DNA of 64,000 nucleotides from Planococcus citri (GCF_950023065.1 NC_088679.1:9052001-9116000), one strand, 5' to 3'; counted from the first letter of the stretch, positions 37,990 through 49,663 are shown. Made by a program: numbers and translations. Notes: generated from the sequence alone by a model not told the origin.

Positions 37990-38070
37990 CGGCAGTGGTA
38001 GTTATAGGGTTAGGTGTAGGGCGTTAGGAACGGGAGGTCCCAGGTTCGATCCCCAGATAGGTCAGGAAAT
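37990..38070 (+). repeat. tRNA-derived SINE head
   Basis: CGGCAGTGGTAGTTATAGGG, then a variable region and CCCAGGTTCGATCCCC with a near-canonical B-box. An AT-rich body follows. There is no complete cloverleaf. Confidence 0.5.
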
Positions 38071-38240
38071 TTTAGTGATCCAAATTGGGCAGGAAAAATG
38101 AAGACCAGTGTGAACATCTCATCAGTGAAGAAATAAAATAAATTCGTACACACCTTCCCTTCTTTTTCAATTTTTGAAATTCGAAATTTTAAAATGTATA
38201 CGCGACATTCAAATAAAAACGCTCAGAAAGTCGCACCATT

Positions 38241-38432
38241 AAAATCGCGCGCGTCTTTTTGGTACTAAATCGCGACGTTAATACGCGAAAAATTTCGCTA
38301 GCGAATTTATAAGCGACAATATAAGCGTTTTCCTATGGTGGTAATTGCTATGATTGTCGCGCATAAATTCGTTGGCGATTATTCACGCGAAAAACACTCG
38401 CGATTTAGTACCAAAAAGACGCGCGCGATTTT
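38241..38432. repeat. 192-bp hairpin with perfect 35-bp inverted repeat
   Basis: The 35 bases at 38241-38275 (AAAATCGCGCGCGTCTTTTT then GGTACTAAATCGCGA) are exactly inverted at 38398-38432. The 122-bp interior is itself foldable (GCGAATTTATAAGCGACAAT against ATTGTCGCGCATAAATTCGT). Perfect arms in otherwise decayed surroundings suggest recent formation or turnover. Confidence 0.9.
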
Positions 38433-38656
38433 TATCCGCGATTGCGCGACTTTTCCCCCAATTGGGGTCCATCTTGCACTTCGATTAACCTAATTCTTAT
38501 TACCTGCTGGTTCGGTTAAATATGTGTAATATTAACGTAAATTCGTGGTTCGTATCAAAGGGATCAACCCTTATTTTGGAATCTTGGATCACCTCTCATT
38601 ATCCGGACATGAGAGTGTGATCTTGTCTTAACGTGAACTTAGAGATTTTATTCATA

Positions 38657-38710
38657 GTCATCGCCCGGCCCAGTGTCATTGCCCGGCCCAGTGTCATCGC
38701 CCGGCCCAGT
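38657..38710 (+). repeat. Three 18-bp tandem copies adjoining a hAT MITE
   Basis: GTCATCGCCCGGCCCAGT, GTCATTGCCCGGCCCAGT and GTCATCGCCCGGCC are head to tail. The CAGT that would complete the third unit is also the first four bases of the hAT MITE. Confidence 0.9.
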
Positions 38711-39023
38711 GGCGACGCCACACAATTTGAACAGGTGTGCCGATTTTCAAAATTATTTAACCAAATTGTAAATTTCCCCTCCCCCCCTTCCTTCCAAAAT
38801 TCTCATTCAGACCCAACAATGTTTTAAAAATTGAAGTAAGAAAAATGATGTTGATGCATCAAGAAATGAACTTATAATTATCCAAAAATAACTTTTGGTT
38901 TAACAAAAATTAGTTTTTGGTAAAGAATTTTATAAATAATTTGTAAAAGTCCATTTTTTTTCTTTTTGGAAAATGAACAGGTGTGCCCGTGCACACCGGG
39001 CACACATGCTGGCGTCGCCAGTG
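38707..39023. mobile_element. 317-bp hAT MITE
   Basis: Begins CAGTGGCGACGCCACACA. The right end inverse is CACTGGCGACGCCAGCATGT. It is flanked by GCCCGGCC (38699-38706) and GCCCAGCC (39024-39031), an 8-bp target duplication with one mismatch, and CAGTGGCG-type ends are typical of hAT MITEs. Subterminal GAACAGGTGTGCC occurs near both ends. Non-coding. Confidence 0.85.
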
Positions 39024-39607
39024 GCCCAGCCTAGTATTGGTGAGCCACTGAACAGATGACTAACGTGAACAGTGTAAGTAATGAAAAAAGCTTAAAACTT
39101 CGGAGTGCGTTCCTCCACCTAGATTAATTATAGCTTTATCGTAATTAATTAAAAGACAGCGAGATGACGTGGTTTCGTCATACTCAACCTTGCTATGTAA
39201 TTTTACCTTAATCAATAATTGATATTTATATGATTATTGAGCCTTTGTAATATTCTTTTGAGATACAGTAATTTGTTCTGCTGTATTCTCCCTTCTTTAT
39301 GATTAAGTGTAATGCATCCTTATTCTTAGTCTTTTTAACATGTAATGTATTTTCATGACCAATACAGGAGACATTACGTGTTCTTTCGAGTATTTATTTG
39401 GTACTTATACTCTCAATTTATAATGTACTTGGGTAAAGATCGACTAAGAGCCTGTTCCCAGAGCTAGTCAGGTTCTGAGCAATTATTCCTTTCCTAAGGA
39501 ATAATTCTTAGATTTTTTCATATGAGCCGTTAGACGAAGATAATTACCTAACACGTAATTAGCTATTATTCTCACCACAGCCAGTCTATCCTATCCCCCT
39601 TATTACA

Positions 39608-41073
39608 AGATTGCGTTTCTTGAAGGGTTTTAAATATAAAAATAATTCGAAGGTACATAATTTTTTTCTACAATGTTTTTACCTAAAATACAAAAGTGTT
39701 ATGCCCGAAAATACTTTTTCGTTCGCAATTTGCGATTTTCTCAAAACTAGAAAAAAGATGCACATAATGACAGTTGTATTGGAAGCCATCAAATAATGCA
39801 AAACTATAATGCCAATTAATCTTAAATTAAAATTAAGCAATTCTGAAGATTTTCTCATCCATCCTCTTTTTCTTTTAACGTCATCCTTCATGCAAAAAAA
39901 TTGTTCAACCTCAAGAATTTCGCATTTGAATTTTTGAACTCATCATCTTTCTCTGTGAAAATTACTGTGAAAAATGTTACTTGCCTACTTTCCCTTCTAT
40001 GAAATCAAATGCATAATTTCCATAGAATTACAATTTTTGAGAAATTTTGACGACGAAATTTTTTAAATTTTATCATAAATTCCTTTTTACCTACTCCTCA
40101 AGAATTTTGTCAAAAATAAGCGACAAAAGTAATGAATCGATTTGAAAACCATTTCAATATGTTTTGTGCTTCTTTTGGAACACGATGCCCTTGAAAAGCT
40201 TCATTTTCCATTCATGGTTCTGGGGACTTTGAAAAATGAAATACAAATTTTAGTCGATTTCCTTGAAAAAAAAAAGAAGTTAGTAAAAAATGTGTTTTGT
40301 ATTTCAAGAATTAGACACGCTAATTTCCATCAAAACGAGTTTATGAGTACATCACTGAATTGTACACACTCTGGTCTTATAACTAATATGAGTTGGTTAT
40401 TTTTCATCAGAACTGTTTGGTGAAAATTTTAAAGGTGGTAAAAAAGTAGGGAAATATTTGAGCCCATTTTCTTAGGAACCCTATTTTAATTTTCGTTCCC
40501 TAATTTTTTTACCATCTCTATCCCTTTATCTTCAGAATTTTAGCTCGCTAACGTCTGTTTCTCAAAGAAAGAATATTATTCATTTTTAGGGAAAAATTTG
40601 AATGATTGTATGACCTTGAATAACTGTTACAAATATTGGCTTTCAAAAAACACTTTAAAAAATTGAATAAATATGATTTCATACCCCTTAAATATACCTT
40701 TAGGTTTTATATGAAAACAAACGAAACAAGAGCAACTTTCACAGCAAATTTTGACCAATTTTGATCCCAAAAAAGTTTCAAAAAATGTTTCTTATGAAAA
40801 ACAACATGTTAAAATACGTCTATTGGATTTTTTCGATAAAAACCCGAGCAAATTATGTTTACTTACCAACTATTAATTTAATTTCTCGATCTTTTTCAAT
40901 TTCAGCTCAATTGATTAGATAATAATTTGTGAAAAAAAAACCTTGAATTAGGCTATGTGATTACAATATTGACAAAACAGAAAAAATGCCGGAGAGATGA
41001 AAAAAATAGAGCTCATTTTTTTGTAATTTATAATTTTTTTCGGTCAACCTAATAAAATTAGAGCTTTCAAGTA
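39608..41073. other. No gene recognised
   Basis: AT-rich; a 93-codon frame at 40142-40423 lacks domain or splice support. Nothing else seen. Confidence 0.5.
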
Positions 41074-41284
41074 CTGGGTGCCCAGAAATATCGAGTACCG
41101 CTAAGAAAGTTTTTCAATAAAAATATAGGTTGGCAGCGTGAAATAGATGCATATGATTGGTGGAATGTTATCTCTCCAGTCCAGCAACCAATCATGTGCT
41201 ATCATTATCATCATTCACTGTGACCAACCAAAGTATTTCAGTAGAAAACTTTTTTAGGGATACTTGATATTTCTGGGCACCCTG
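41074..41284. mobile_element. 211-bp mariner-like MITE
   Basis: Inverted ends CTGGGTGCCCAGAAATATCG and (right, complemented) CAGGGTGCCCAGAAATATCA extend for about 40 bp and are flanked by TA on both sides (41072-41073, 41285-41286). Non-coding. Confidence 0.85.
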
Positions 41285-42315
41285 TACTTACAAATAGGTA
41301 GGTACTGAATCTTGTTAAGCAATATACGCTGATTTCAACAAGTTTTTTAGTTTTTCTCTAGGTTTCTAATATCTTTTCTAAGTAGATATCTACGAGTACA
41401 TAAAACTGCTGCAAAAATTGCTCAGCTTGTTTTTCAACAAAAGCAAAAAAAAATGATAACGTTAAGAATTCGTCTTTTTTTACTACTCGCCAAAATAGGT
41501 ATCTACCTACATATACCTTGGTCAAATGTAAAGTTCCCTCCAAAGAAATATTTAAAATTCTTCGAAGCAACTTTGGCAGAAAATATTCAAATACTAACTC
41601 ATTCGTTATGGTGAAATTATAAGACTAAGAAAAAATAGTTTTGTTCGTTTTTTTTATTTTTTTATTTTATAAAAAATGTTTTTTCCAACTCTTAGCTCCT
41701 CTCTACCTCTTCCACGTATTCCTTCGCTACGCAGCAGCTTTTAATTCGTTCAAAAGAAAATATGTAGGTACCTTTTATATTGCAGAACTGTGATAAAAAA
41801 TTTCATTTTTTTCAATTTTATAATTTTTAGTAAATTTTAAAAAATTTTCTCTTTTTTCACTTTGTTTAATTTCCATCCTTATCTCCTTTAAAATTGAATA
41901 GGTACGCTCAGGCCACATTTCGAAATTACGTTAATCTGTTTCTAAGAATCTTCAAACAGCTTAAATCTCCTCGTGTAATGATTTAAAAATTTTACAAAAA
42001 CTATCAACCATTCATGTTTTTTCCTTTAAAAAATTGTACCTACCTAGATAGAGATACACAATCAGATCATGTGAAACTTGAAAAAGTAACAAACATTCAC
42101 TCAAAACATTGGTCATTTTCAAATAAATACGTAGGTACGTTCAAGCAACATATTCTTGTGCTTCAACTTCAAAAATCGCATTTAAATTTAGGTACCCAAA
42201 AGAACTCACAAATGGAACATTTTTTTTTCAAATACCTGCTGTAATTCTTGAAAACTTCGTAGTTACACCTTCTCTTCCACTATTTTCTCTTGTTACTTAA
42301 TTTATTGCCTTTCAA
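41285..42315. other. No gene recognised
   Basis: AT-rich with several TAGGTA-type motifs. No coding or RNA feature supported. Confidence 0.5.
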
Positions 42316-42606
42316 CAGATCATAACTACGATCTCAATACGATCAGATGAAAAATGCTAGATCTAGAAAATGTCTGGATCGGATAATATCTAATCTCATC
42401 TGACCAGATCGAAAAGAAATACTTAAACAACTCTCCAGATCTGTTCACATAGCAACTAGTTAAGAGTTTCTCCTATTTAATCAGATCACGTCTGAACAGA
42501 ATCAGATCTAAACCGGTCAAAGCTGTGGCCTGGCCAAGACCTAATCAGATCAGACCAGATCGAATTGGATCCAGGCGACATCCGGATCTGATTTGGTCAG
42601 ATCTCG
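42316..42606. repeat. GATC-saturated segment, probable MITE remnant
   Basis: I count 14 GATC tetramers in about 290 bp, mostly as CAGATC or its complement GATCTG, in both orientations. There are no stops-free frames of note. I could not fix terminal inverted repeats or a target duplication, so the element status is inferred from resemblance to other motif-saturated elements here. Confidence 0.5.
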
Positions 42607-42687
42607 CCCAACTTGGAGTATTCGCCTTAACCTACTTCATAAAATACGAACACGAAACTGAAGAATAAAATTACATGGAAACTCACC

Positions 42688-42771
42688 TCAGTCAAATCAA
42701 TCGGCTCGTAATTTTCACATTCGATTCTTCGCTTTTCCATCTTCTGTTGTTGCAACTCGACGACTTTTTTC
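42688..42771 (-). CDS. Candidate internal exon A of an unknown gene (28 codons)
   Basis: On the - strand a strong acceptor (long T-rich tract then TTGGTTAG) precedes 84 nt that are open in one frame, followed by the donor GAG|GTGAGT. Length is an exact multiple of three with phase 0 at both ends. The peptide is charged and helix-like (KKVVELQQQKMEKRRIECEN) and ends YEPIDLTE. The upstream exon B (42978-43049) ends with a closely similar peptide, so the two look like a duplicated exon pair separated by a 206-bp intron. I do not recognise the protein; a coiled-coil or cytoskeletal protein would fit, but that is a guess. It lies on the opposite strand to the neuroligin-type exon, so it is a different gene, possibly nested or neighbouring. 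Confidence 0.6.
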
Positions 42772-42977
42772 TAACCAAAAAAATCACAAACAAAAAAACA
42801 ATCAATTAAAAAAGATGGCCTATTTCATGACAATATGTCCACAAACATTTCAAGAACCACATGAAATAAATACTCTTTTAGCAATTTAAAATCAAAATAC
42901 AAACGCGATCAAGGAACCATCTTATGAATTACGAACGAGAAATATTACGAGCTAGATTAAAAAGACATAAAAACTCA

Positions 42978-43049
42978 CTTTAGACAAGTCGATAGGTTCA
43001 TAATTCCAAATTTCGAGTCTTCGTCGCCGTTCCATTATTCTTTCGAGCA
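42978..43049 (-). CDS. Candidate exon B, paralogous to exon A (24 codons)
   Basis: On the - strand 72 open nt run from an AG acceptor (CGGTCGAG) to the donor AAA|GTGAGT. The peptide MLERIMERRRRLEIWNYEPI then DLSK aligns with exon A over the RR.E..NYEPIDL(S/T) core. The acceptor tract is weaker than that of exon A, and the exon opens with ATG, so it could alternatively be a first coding exon. Both exons keep the frame, so either inclusion of both or mutually exclusive use would be possible. The gene is not recognised. Confidence 0.55.
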
Positions 43050-45025
43050 TCTCGACCGAAAATATAGCAAAAAAATCGACTCTACGAACACGACATTAGT
43101 TATAAAATTCTTGTCACTTTGAATTGAGCAACATATACGACCGAAATTCTCTATACCTATTCTTTATAAGAAGCAACGAGCTAAAACGTGAAGAACAGTC
43201 GCACCAAATGAAACCAATAGATTGAGATAACAGATGCAATACATATAATCACTTATCATTGCATATCGCATGAAAAATATAAATTATTTTCACAATGAGT
43301 AGGTACTTCGATATCGTTAGTCAACTCCCCTCTGGCCCTCTCTTCTTTCAGTCTGTTCTAGGAACTTGAATTACTTTCAAGTTTAAATTCGATTTAATTT
43401 CCCTTCAGTTACGTTTTAGGAAATCAACGATTTGAGATATGCGAAGTGTGCACGAGACCAGAGTTGATTTCAATGAACAGATGAAGTCTCTAGTTCTCTA
43501 TCTCTACACAATCGCAAAATGTCCAGTCTCGTTTCATCGTTTACAAAATATTAGTAGGTACCTACACAAATCAATTAATCGTTCACTTATTCGACACACA
43601 ATTTTATGATGTGATTTGATACATTTGTAATTCGTCATCAATGCGACAAAGATTCTCGAATTTGAAGCTGAAATTCATCCTCGTCGTAATTGTTGTCGAA
43701 ATAAGGCAACTTTTTCAACTTTATTTTCATTAACTTCGTTTCTTCTGTTGCTTCCCTCGATTTCTACCATTTTCAAAAATAGGCTACTACAGCACTAAAC
43801 AATGTATACCTATTAAAGACCTAACAAACAAATAAATAAACGAAGGAGCGAACGAATAAATGAACAAAAAAAGACCATCATCGAAGAAAAGTTAAACAAT
43901 TGTGAAAAAAATACTATAGAGACAGTCTTTATAAATTTTCCAATCACTGTCGTAATTTTAAAAAGCTTCAAAGTCAATAATAAATAAAGGAAAAAAGTTG
44001 TTGGAAAATTTTTTCACGCGAAAAATTTTTTTTGATCACTTCTAACGATTACATCAGCTCTTTTTTTCACTCGATGAGTATTTCATTTTATTTTACTTCT
44101 GCATGAAGGCTTCAATTTGTTACGTTACTTTGGTTCACCCAAAACAGCGAGAAATTCGTTAGAGAGGGGGGGGGGAGAACACGACAAGAATAACCTAAAA
44201 GATTGAAAAAAGTTGGGAAAAATTTACTTTTTTGTCGTACTTGATTGAGAGTTAATTTTTTTGAACAAATTGTCTGAAAATAAAATACAAAATTTCTTTA
44301 GTCATAATAAAGAAGGAAACTTAACGAAGGAACATTTTGAGCTGACACTTCTCGATTTGAACGAAATCGAGCTAGATCGAAATACGTAACATGTCCTAAA
44401 ACCTTCGTAACCAAAATTTCAGGTGCTAAAGTTCATTTTTGACGAATTTTTGAAAATTTAAATTTTAACGGTGATTCTTAAACTTTTTTATGATATACCT
44501 TATATGTACCATGTACCTACTTACATTTTTTTGAGAAAAGTGAACCGCAACCAATATACATAGGTATGTAAATCATTTTTTCAATTATTCAACTTCCAGA
44601 CATCAAAATCTATATCAGTTTCAAGCCATTCTGGAGCCTCCAGCGATTTTCCGAATTTTTTCAAAAATTTCAAATCGCATTGGAAGATCTAAAAATGAAC
44701 CAAAATTCCAGAATTCTCAGTTCAAAAATAAAGTTTTGATCAATTTGAAAATTTCGGAAAACATTTGTAAAAAAAAAATATATACAAAGCGAGTGAATTT
44801 TTGACAGGATATCGTCTAGTGTGTTTGACGCGTCATCCGATTCAAAAAAATTCGCAAATTGGCCTTTTTGAAGCTTCCATGCGAATTTTCCAAATTTCAA
44901 ATCACTCTGGAAGGGCCAAAAATGAGCTTTAAAACTCATAATTTTAGTTGGGACTTATTGAACACCCTCTCAACTAGCTCGTTTGTACTTTCTTCGAAAA
45001 TTTGTTTTTTTTTTTACTTTTTCTG
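43050..45025. other. No further exon recognised; dispersed repeat pieces
   Basis: I searched for additional copies of the NYEPIDL exon and found none. A 31-codon frame on the - strand (about 43770-43678) lacks clear splice sites. A dispersed-family member (CCATTCTGGAGCCTCCAGCG) starts near 44624, with a second, inverted-looking part near 44870-44925. A G run lies at 44166-44175. Confidence 0.5.
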
Positions 45026-46567
45026 AAAGGAGGAGTATCGATGAGGCCATTTTTTGGGCCCGGACAGTAATCGACTTAACCACTTTTAAAATGTTGTAAT
45101 AAATGTCCCAAATACAAATCCTTCGTTAGTTGACCCAAAATGACCATTTTTTGGGCTCCAGGGGTTCCCAAAGTTGTGAATAAATAAAGAATTTTAGGAA
45201 CCACTGAGTATTATTTTCAAAAGCTTTTTCAGCGTACCTGATAAACGTTATGCGATGTGATTTTTCCATTTTCGACCCTCGGGGGCAAAAATGGGGGGGT
45301 TTGATTTTTTGAAAATTTTGGAACCACCATTTTGGACCTACCCTTTCGAGCCCCGCTAAAAAGCTTTTTACAGTTAATTAGTATCTGAAAGATGTCCATC
45401 TTACCAAATTTTGAGCTCAATAAAATTTTGCACTGGTACTCAAAAATCCAATTTTCCAATTTTTCGTAATTTCGATATTTTGGGAACCCATGGAAAACTA
45501 GAAACCTGCGATTTGCGCAAAACGTAACGTTTTAAGGTATATATTCAATAATCTCGATGAAAAAGTAAAATTAGGCTCCCTGTATATTCGTAATTTTGAA
45601 CCCCTTTTTTAGAGCCCCACACTTTAGGCACCCCTAAAAAAGGCGTTTATGCCTATTTTTTCAAATAAATTGAAGAATTTATTTTTGAAACACACTAGCA
45701 AGTGCTTTATAATTTTTCATATGATTTTTCCTGTAACATTCAAAATTGAGCTATTTTAGGTCAAATTCTGAGATTCAACTCTTCGAAAAGACGTGAAAAT
45801 AACGTTTTCACGATTTCAACGAAGTAAAAATGTCAGAATTTGACCCCAAATAGCTCAATTTAAAAGTTACAGGAAAAATCATGTGAAAAATTATCGAGTA
45901 CTTGCTAGTGTGTTTCAAATGTAAATTCTTCAAATTATTTGAAAAAATATGCATAAACGCCTTTTTTAGTGGTGCCTAAAGTGGGTGGCTCTAAAAGGGA
46001 GCTTAATTAAACTTTTTCATTTGGATACTTCTTGAGTATATACCACAAAACGTTACGTTTGGCGCAAATGACAGGTTTCTAGTTTTCCAGGGGTTCCCAA
46101 AATATCGAAATTGCAAAAAATTGGAAAATTGGATTTTTGAGTACCAGCGCAAAATTTTATTGAGCTCAAAATTTGGTAAGATGGACGTCTTTCAGATACT
46201 AATTAACTGTATAAAGCTTTTTGGCGGGGATCAAAGGGGTATAGGTCCAAAATGGTGGTTCCAAAATTTTCAAAAAATCAGTCTCCCAATTTCTGCCCCC
46301 GAGGGTCAAAAATAAAAAATTCATCTCGCATGACGTTTATCAGGTTCAAACAGATATATTACGCTAAAAAAGTTTTTGAAAATAATACTCAATGGTTTCT
46401 AAAATTATTTCTTTATTCGCAACTTTGGGAACCCCTGGAGCCCAAAAAGTGGTCATTTTGGGTCAACTAACCACGGATTTGTATTTGGTATATTTATTAC
46501 ATTTTAAGAGTGGTCGATTCGATAACTGTCCGGGCCCAAAAAATGGTCTTATCGATACTCCTCCTTT
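45026..46567. mobile_element. 1.54-kb foldback element, almost entirely two inverted arms
   Basis: The left arm from AAAGGAGGAGTATCGATGAG through GCCCGGACAGTAATCGA, CTCCAGGGGTTCCCAAAG, TCGACCCTCGGGGGCAAAA and TTGCACTGGTACTCAAAAAT is repeated inverted on the right, back to TCGATACTCCTCCTTT at 46567. The turn lies near 45790-45830 (GAAAAGACGTGAAAATAACG). Arms are about 760 bp each with scattered differences. No coding frame and no clear target duplication. Confidence 0.9.
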
Positions 46568-48381
46568 ACTCGTAAAATGATCAAAAGTTAATTTTTGAAC
46601 TGGCACCTCTCACTTTTCTTAAGCAAATTTTTTATTCCATGAAAAAATTTAAAAATCGTCCTGGAAACAGCTTTTTTAAATTTTCAAAATTTTCAAAAAT
46701 TCCAGAAATCCAAACATGAATTTTAAGACTTGAAGGTTACGGAGATTTTAAAACTTGCTCTTTCAATCCATCTTGGTTTTGTTCAAATCGAAGAGTGCCG
46801 GTTCAAAAAGTCCCCTCGTAAACACCTGCTTATAAGACAAAAAAAAAAACAACAGCAACTACAACTTCAATGAACGATGCAAAAAACCAGCTGATGAGTT
46901 TTCTCTTTCGTTTTTCCAATTACCTCGCCTCGTTTCCGATATTCTCCCATCTTTCTTGGCCTGTTTTCGGCGAATTCGCAAACAATGCACATAAAAAAGA
47001 AAACTACACAACAGGAACCGGAAGTAAGATCTAAATTACACCGGTTTCTGTGGCATGGCAGCCTAAACGTGCAAGACGCGACACGAAGCACCAAAAAAAA
47101 AGAGAAAAAAATAAAGAAAAAACCTCCAAAATATAATCACGATACTATTCCGAGAACTTTACTCCCTTCTTCATCGCCCTTTGTAACAGCTTTCGTAAAC
47201 TTTATTATCGTCAAAAAAATCTTTACTGTGGCGAATAGTTTCTAGGATTGCGATTTTAATCGGTGGGCTTTGAGTGAGTTTGTTTTCTTTTTGCTTTTTT
47301 TCCTAAAGGGAGGCTGGAGGGTCGTAACGAGAGACTCGGTCAATTGACTCTGGTCCTTTTTTTTCACGTCTCGTCTTCTCATCCGCTTCTACGTATACTT
47401 CCTCCTCGTATATATATATGGTTGGATGGGTTTCGATTCTCTCCTTATTCGGTGGTCGTATCGACATCGTGTCTTCCTCCGTTGATCTTTTTTCCCTTAT
47501 TTTTCTCATCTCGTTGACATCAAACTCGATATTTCAAAGGCAGTGAGTGAGAATATCATCGAACATTGAGCCAAGAACTCGCTTCGGAGGGCATTTTTTC
47601 CGCATTTTAACTGCGTTGTTGGTTGGTTGGTTTATTTTATTGGTTCGATTTCGATGTCGCCAGATCATTATTTCTCGATCCCCCGCCCTCGTTTCCATTC
47701 AATCGTTATCTATTTTTTAAACAATGTACGAAACGTACGTAGGAATAAGATAGGATATTGAACGACGAAAAAAAAAAGTCAAAAAGGAAAATCTACGTCA
47801 TCGTCGACCATCTCATCGTTGTATATTTCGATGAAATGTAGGCGCAGCAAGACACGTTTATGGTGTTTTCAAAATATATGTACGTTATGTAACAAATTTC
47901 TCGGGTCAAGTTTAAAGGAAAAAGAGGAAATTTTCTATTTACGCTTCATCGGTTATTCACATACCGGCGGATAAAGGCAGCACAGGGGGTATAATATGTC
48001 ACGAGGTTACCTTGACCGCGATATCCTTTTCAATAGAGTTCGTTATAAACGCTTCGATAAAGTTTACCCGAAGATTTCTTCTCGTCTAGATTTTCAATTT
48101 AATACAGTATATTCGACGAGTGAAACGAGAAATGTCACGAATACTTTACGGTTGCTTAATGGACTGATGTCGATAAAGTTTCTTTTTCTCGAGTCGTTTT
48201 TTTCTCCTTTACTGAGGCATTTGAGAGAGAAAAAATCTACGTCGGAATTTAATTTTTTCCCCAATTTAGTCGTATTGAATGCTGAATATTTTGATCGATA
48301 AAAACTCTTTCTAGCCAAAAAGTTTGGATTTTCGAAATATTTCGTTAGTGATAAAACAATCAATTTTTTTTAATCCAAATG
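46568..48381. other. No gene recognised
   Basis: AT-rich; contains the dispersed repeat at 46625-46815. Short frames (86 codons at 46985-47245; 101 codons at 47996-48301) show no recognisable features. Confidence 0.5.
46625..46815 (+). repeat. Dispersed repeat, related to 23035-23245
   Basis: Blocks AAAAATCGTCCTGGAAACAG, ATGAATTTTAAGACTTGAAG, GAGATTTTAAAACTTGCTCT and CAAATCGAAGAGTGCCGGTT occur in the same order as in 23035-23245. Confidence 0.55.
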
Positions 48382-48429
48382 GGGTACATTTCCCCATACC
48401 CCCCCATTTTGGGAGGGGCAGTAAAAAGC

Positions 48430-48900
48430 ACCTAGAAGGATAGTGCTAGGTTAGTGCTGGTTAGTGCACGTATCGCCGACGTTACTGCACGCCCCCTTCA
48501 CCCCCATTTTTAAAAAAATAAGTGGGGGGTACAGGGAAACGTGGTACCCCCCATTCGCGGAAGGGGGTTAAAAACCACCTAGAAGGATAGTGCTGGGTTA
48601 GTGCTGGATAGTGCACGCATTCCCGACGTTAGTGCACTCCCCCTTCAACCCAATTTTTAAAAAAATTTGTGGTGGGGGGGTACAGGGAAATGCTGTACCC
48701 CCAGCATTCACGGAAGGAGGTTAAAACCACCTAGAATGATAGTGCTAGGTTAGTGCTGGATAGTGCACGCATCCCTAACGTTAGTGCACACTTTCTTCAC
48801 CCCCTTTTTTTAAAAAAAATGTGGGGGGGGGTACGGAGAAATTATTTACAAAAAAAAGGGAAGAACGTTGTTGAAAGGGTTAAAACCCACATAGTTCGAT
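48430..48900. repeat. ~150-bp tandem subrepeats in the foldback left arm
   Basis: CCTAGAAGGATAGTGC recurs at about 48431, 48578 and 48730, with a degenerate copy near 48888, giving spacings of 147, 152 and 158 bp. AGTGC is repeated several times per unit (AGTGCTAGGTTAGTGCTGG, TTAGTGCAC). The mirror array lies at about 51740-52215. Confidence 0.9.
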
Positions 48901-49663
48901 TCAGTTTCGTTAGTGCTGGTTAGTGCACACACTTATACCATTATTCCCCCTCCCCCTCCCTCAATATTAATTAAATGAATAATTTTACACGCTATGGTCC
49001 AGTAAAATGAGCATCGAATAGGGAAAATCAAAGTGGCAAGCTGATTTTCGGTATATTGGTCCATTTTGATGTCCTGAAAACGAATCCGAGGAGTCCCCCA
49101 CTGTACCGAGTGAGCCCCCCCCCCCCCCCAAATCGGAGGTTTGGCCAAAATCTCGAATAGTACATATTGACTCTAGCGCAAAAATGGTTTTACAAAATGT
49201 TCTTCTACTTGTACGTCAAATTTCCCATCAGATGAGCCATTGATCAATTTTCCAGTCCCAAGGGGGGGTGGATCTACGGCATTTCGAACATAAGGGGGTT
49301 TGGGATAGCTTCATAACGTTGATAGTTAATATTGATCGTAATATTTTTAATCATTCAAAAATGGCATGATGGTGATTCACTTTGTTTTTTTTGAGGTACA
49401 GAGCGGACTACCAGTGTCACCCCTCCCACCTGCCCCTCACCATTTAGTTATTTGCCCATATAACGTACGTGAAGTGAATTGAAATGTACGAAAAAATGTG
49501 AAAATCTCGAATGGAATATTAATACCAGTTTCAAACAGCAAACACCCTTTGTGGGTCCCAAGCCCCCTGCAACTTTTTCCTATCCATCTTCTTCAATATG
49601 GGTCAAATTGGAAAAATTGTGCAATTGTTCTGTTCTAATTCATGTAATTTGCCATAAAATGAA

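Larger units (their letters stand above)
35829..38467. mobile_element. ~2.6-kb CGCG-rich TIR element or pair of related elements
   Basis: The left end CCCAATTGGGAGAAAAGTCG and the right end (inverse of CCCCAATTGGGGGAAAAGTC) form inverted repeats continuing through GCGCAAT. The outer arms (35829-36200 and 38190-38460) are filled with GCGA, CGCG, TCGCG and their complements, while the middle is plain AT-rich DNA with a nested MITE and a tRNA-like segment. Whether this is one large element or two related pieces cannot be decided here. The target duplication is unclear; AATT is shared but palindromic. Confidence 0.55.
38490..39607 (+). repeat. Diverged LTR-like repeat, copy B (interrupted)
   Basis: Shares block order with copy A (9105-10955), most clearly the ATTCCTTTCCTAAGGAAT hairpin near 39488 and the CA-ending pyrimidine-rich terminus. 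It is interrupted by the hAT MITE at 38707-39023. Boundaries are approximate. Confidence 0.35.

Noticed and set aside
43678..43770. 31-codon - strand frame upstream of the tandem exons
   Set aside because: No clear donor or acceptor and no similarity to the NYEPIDL exons.
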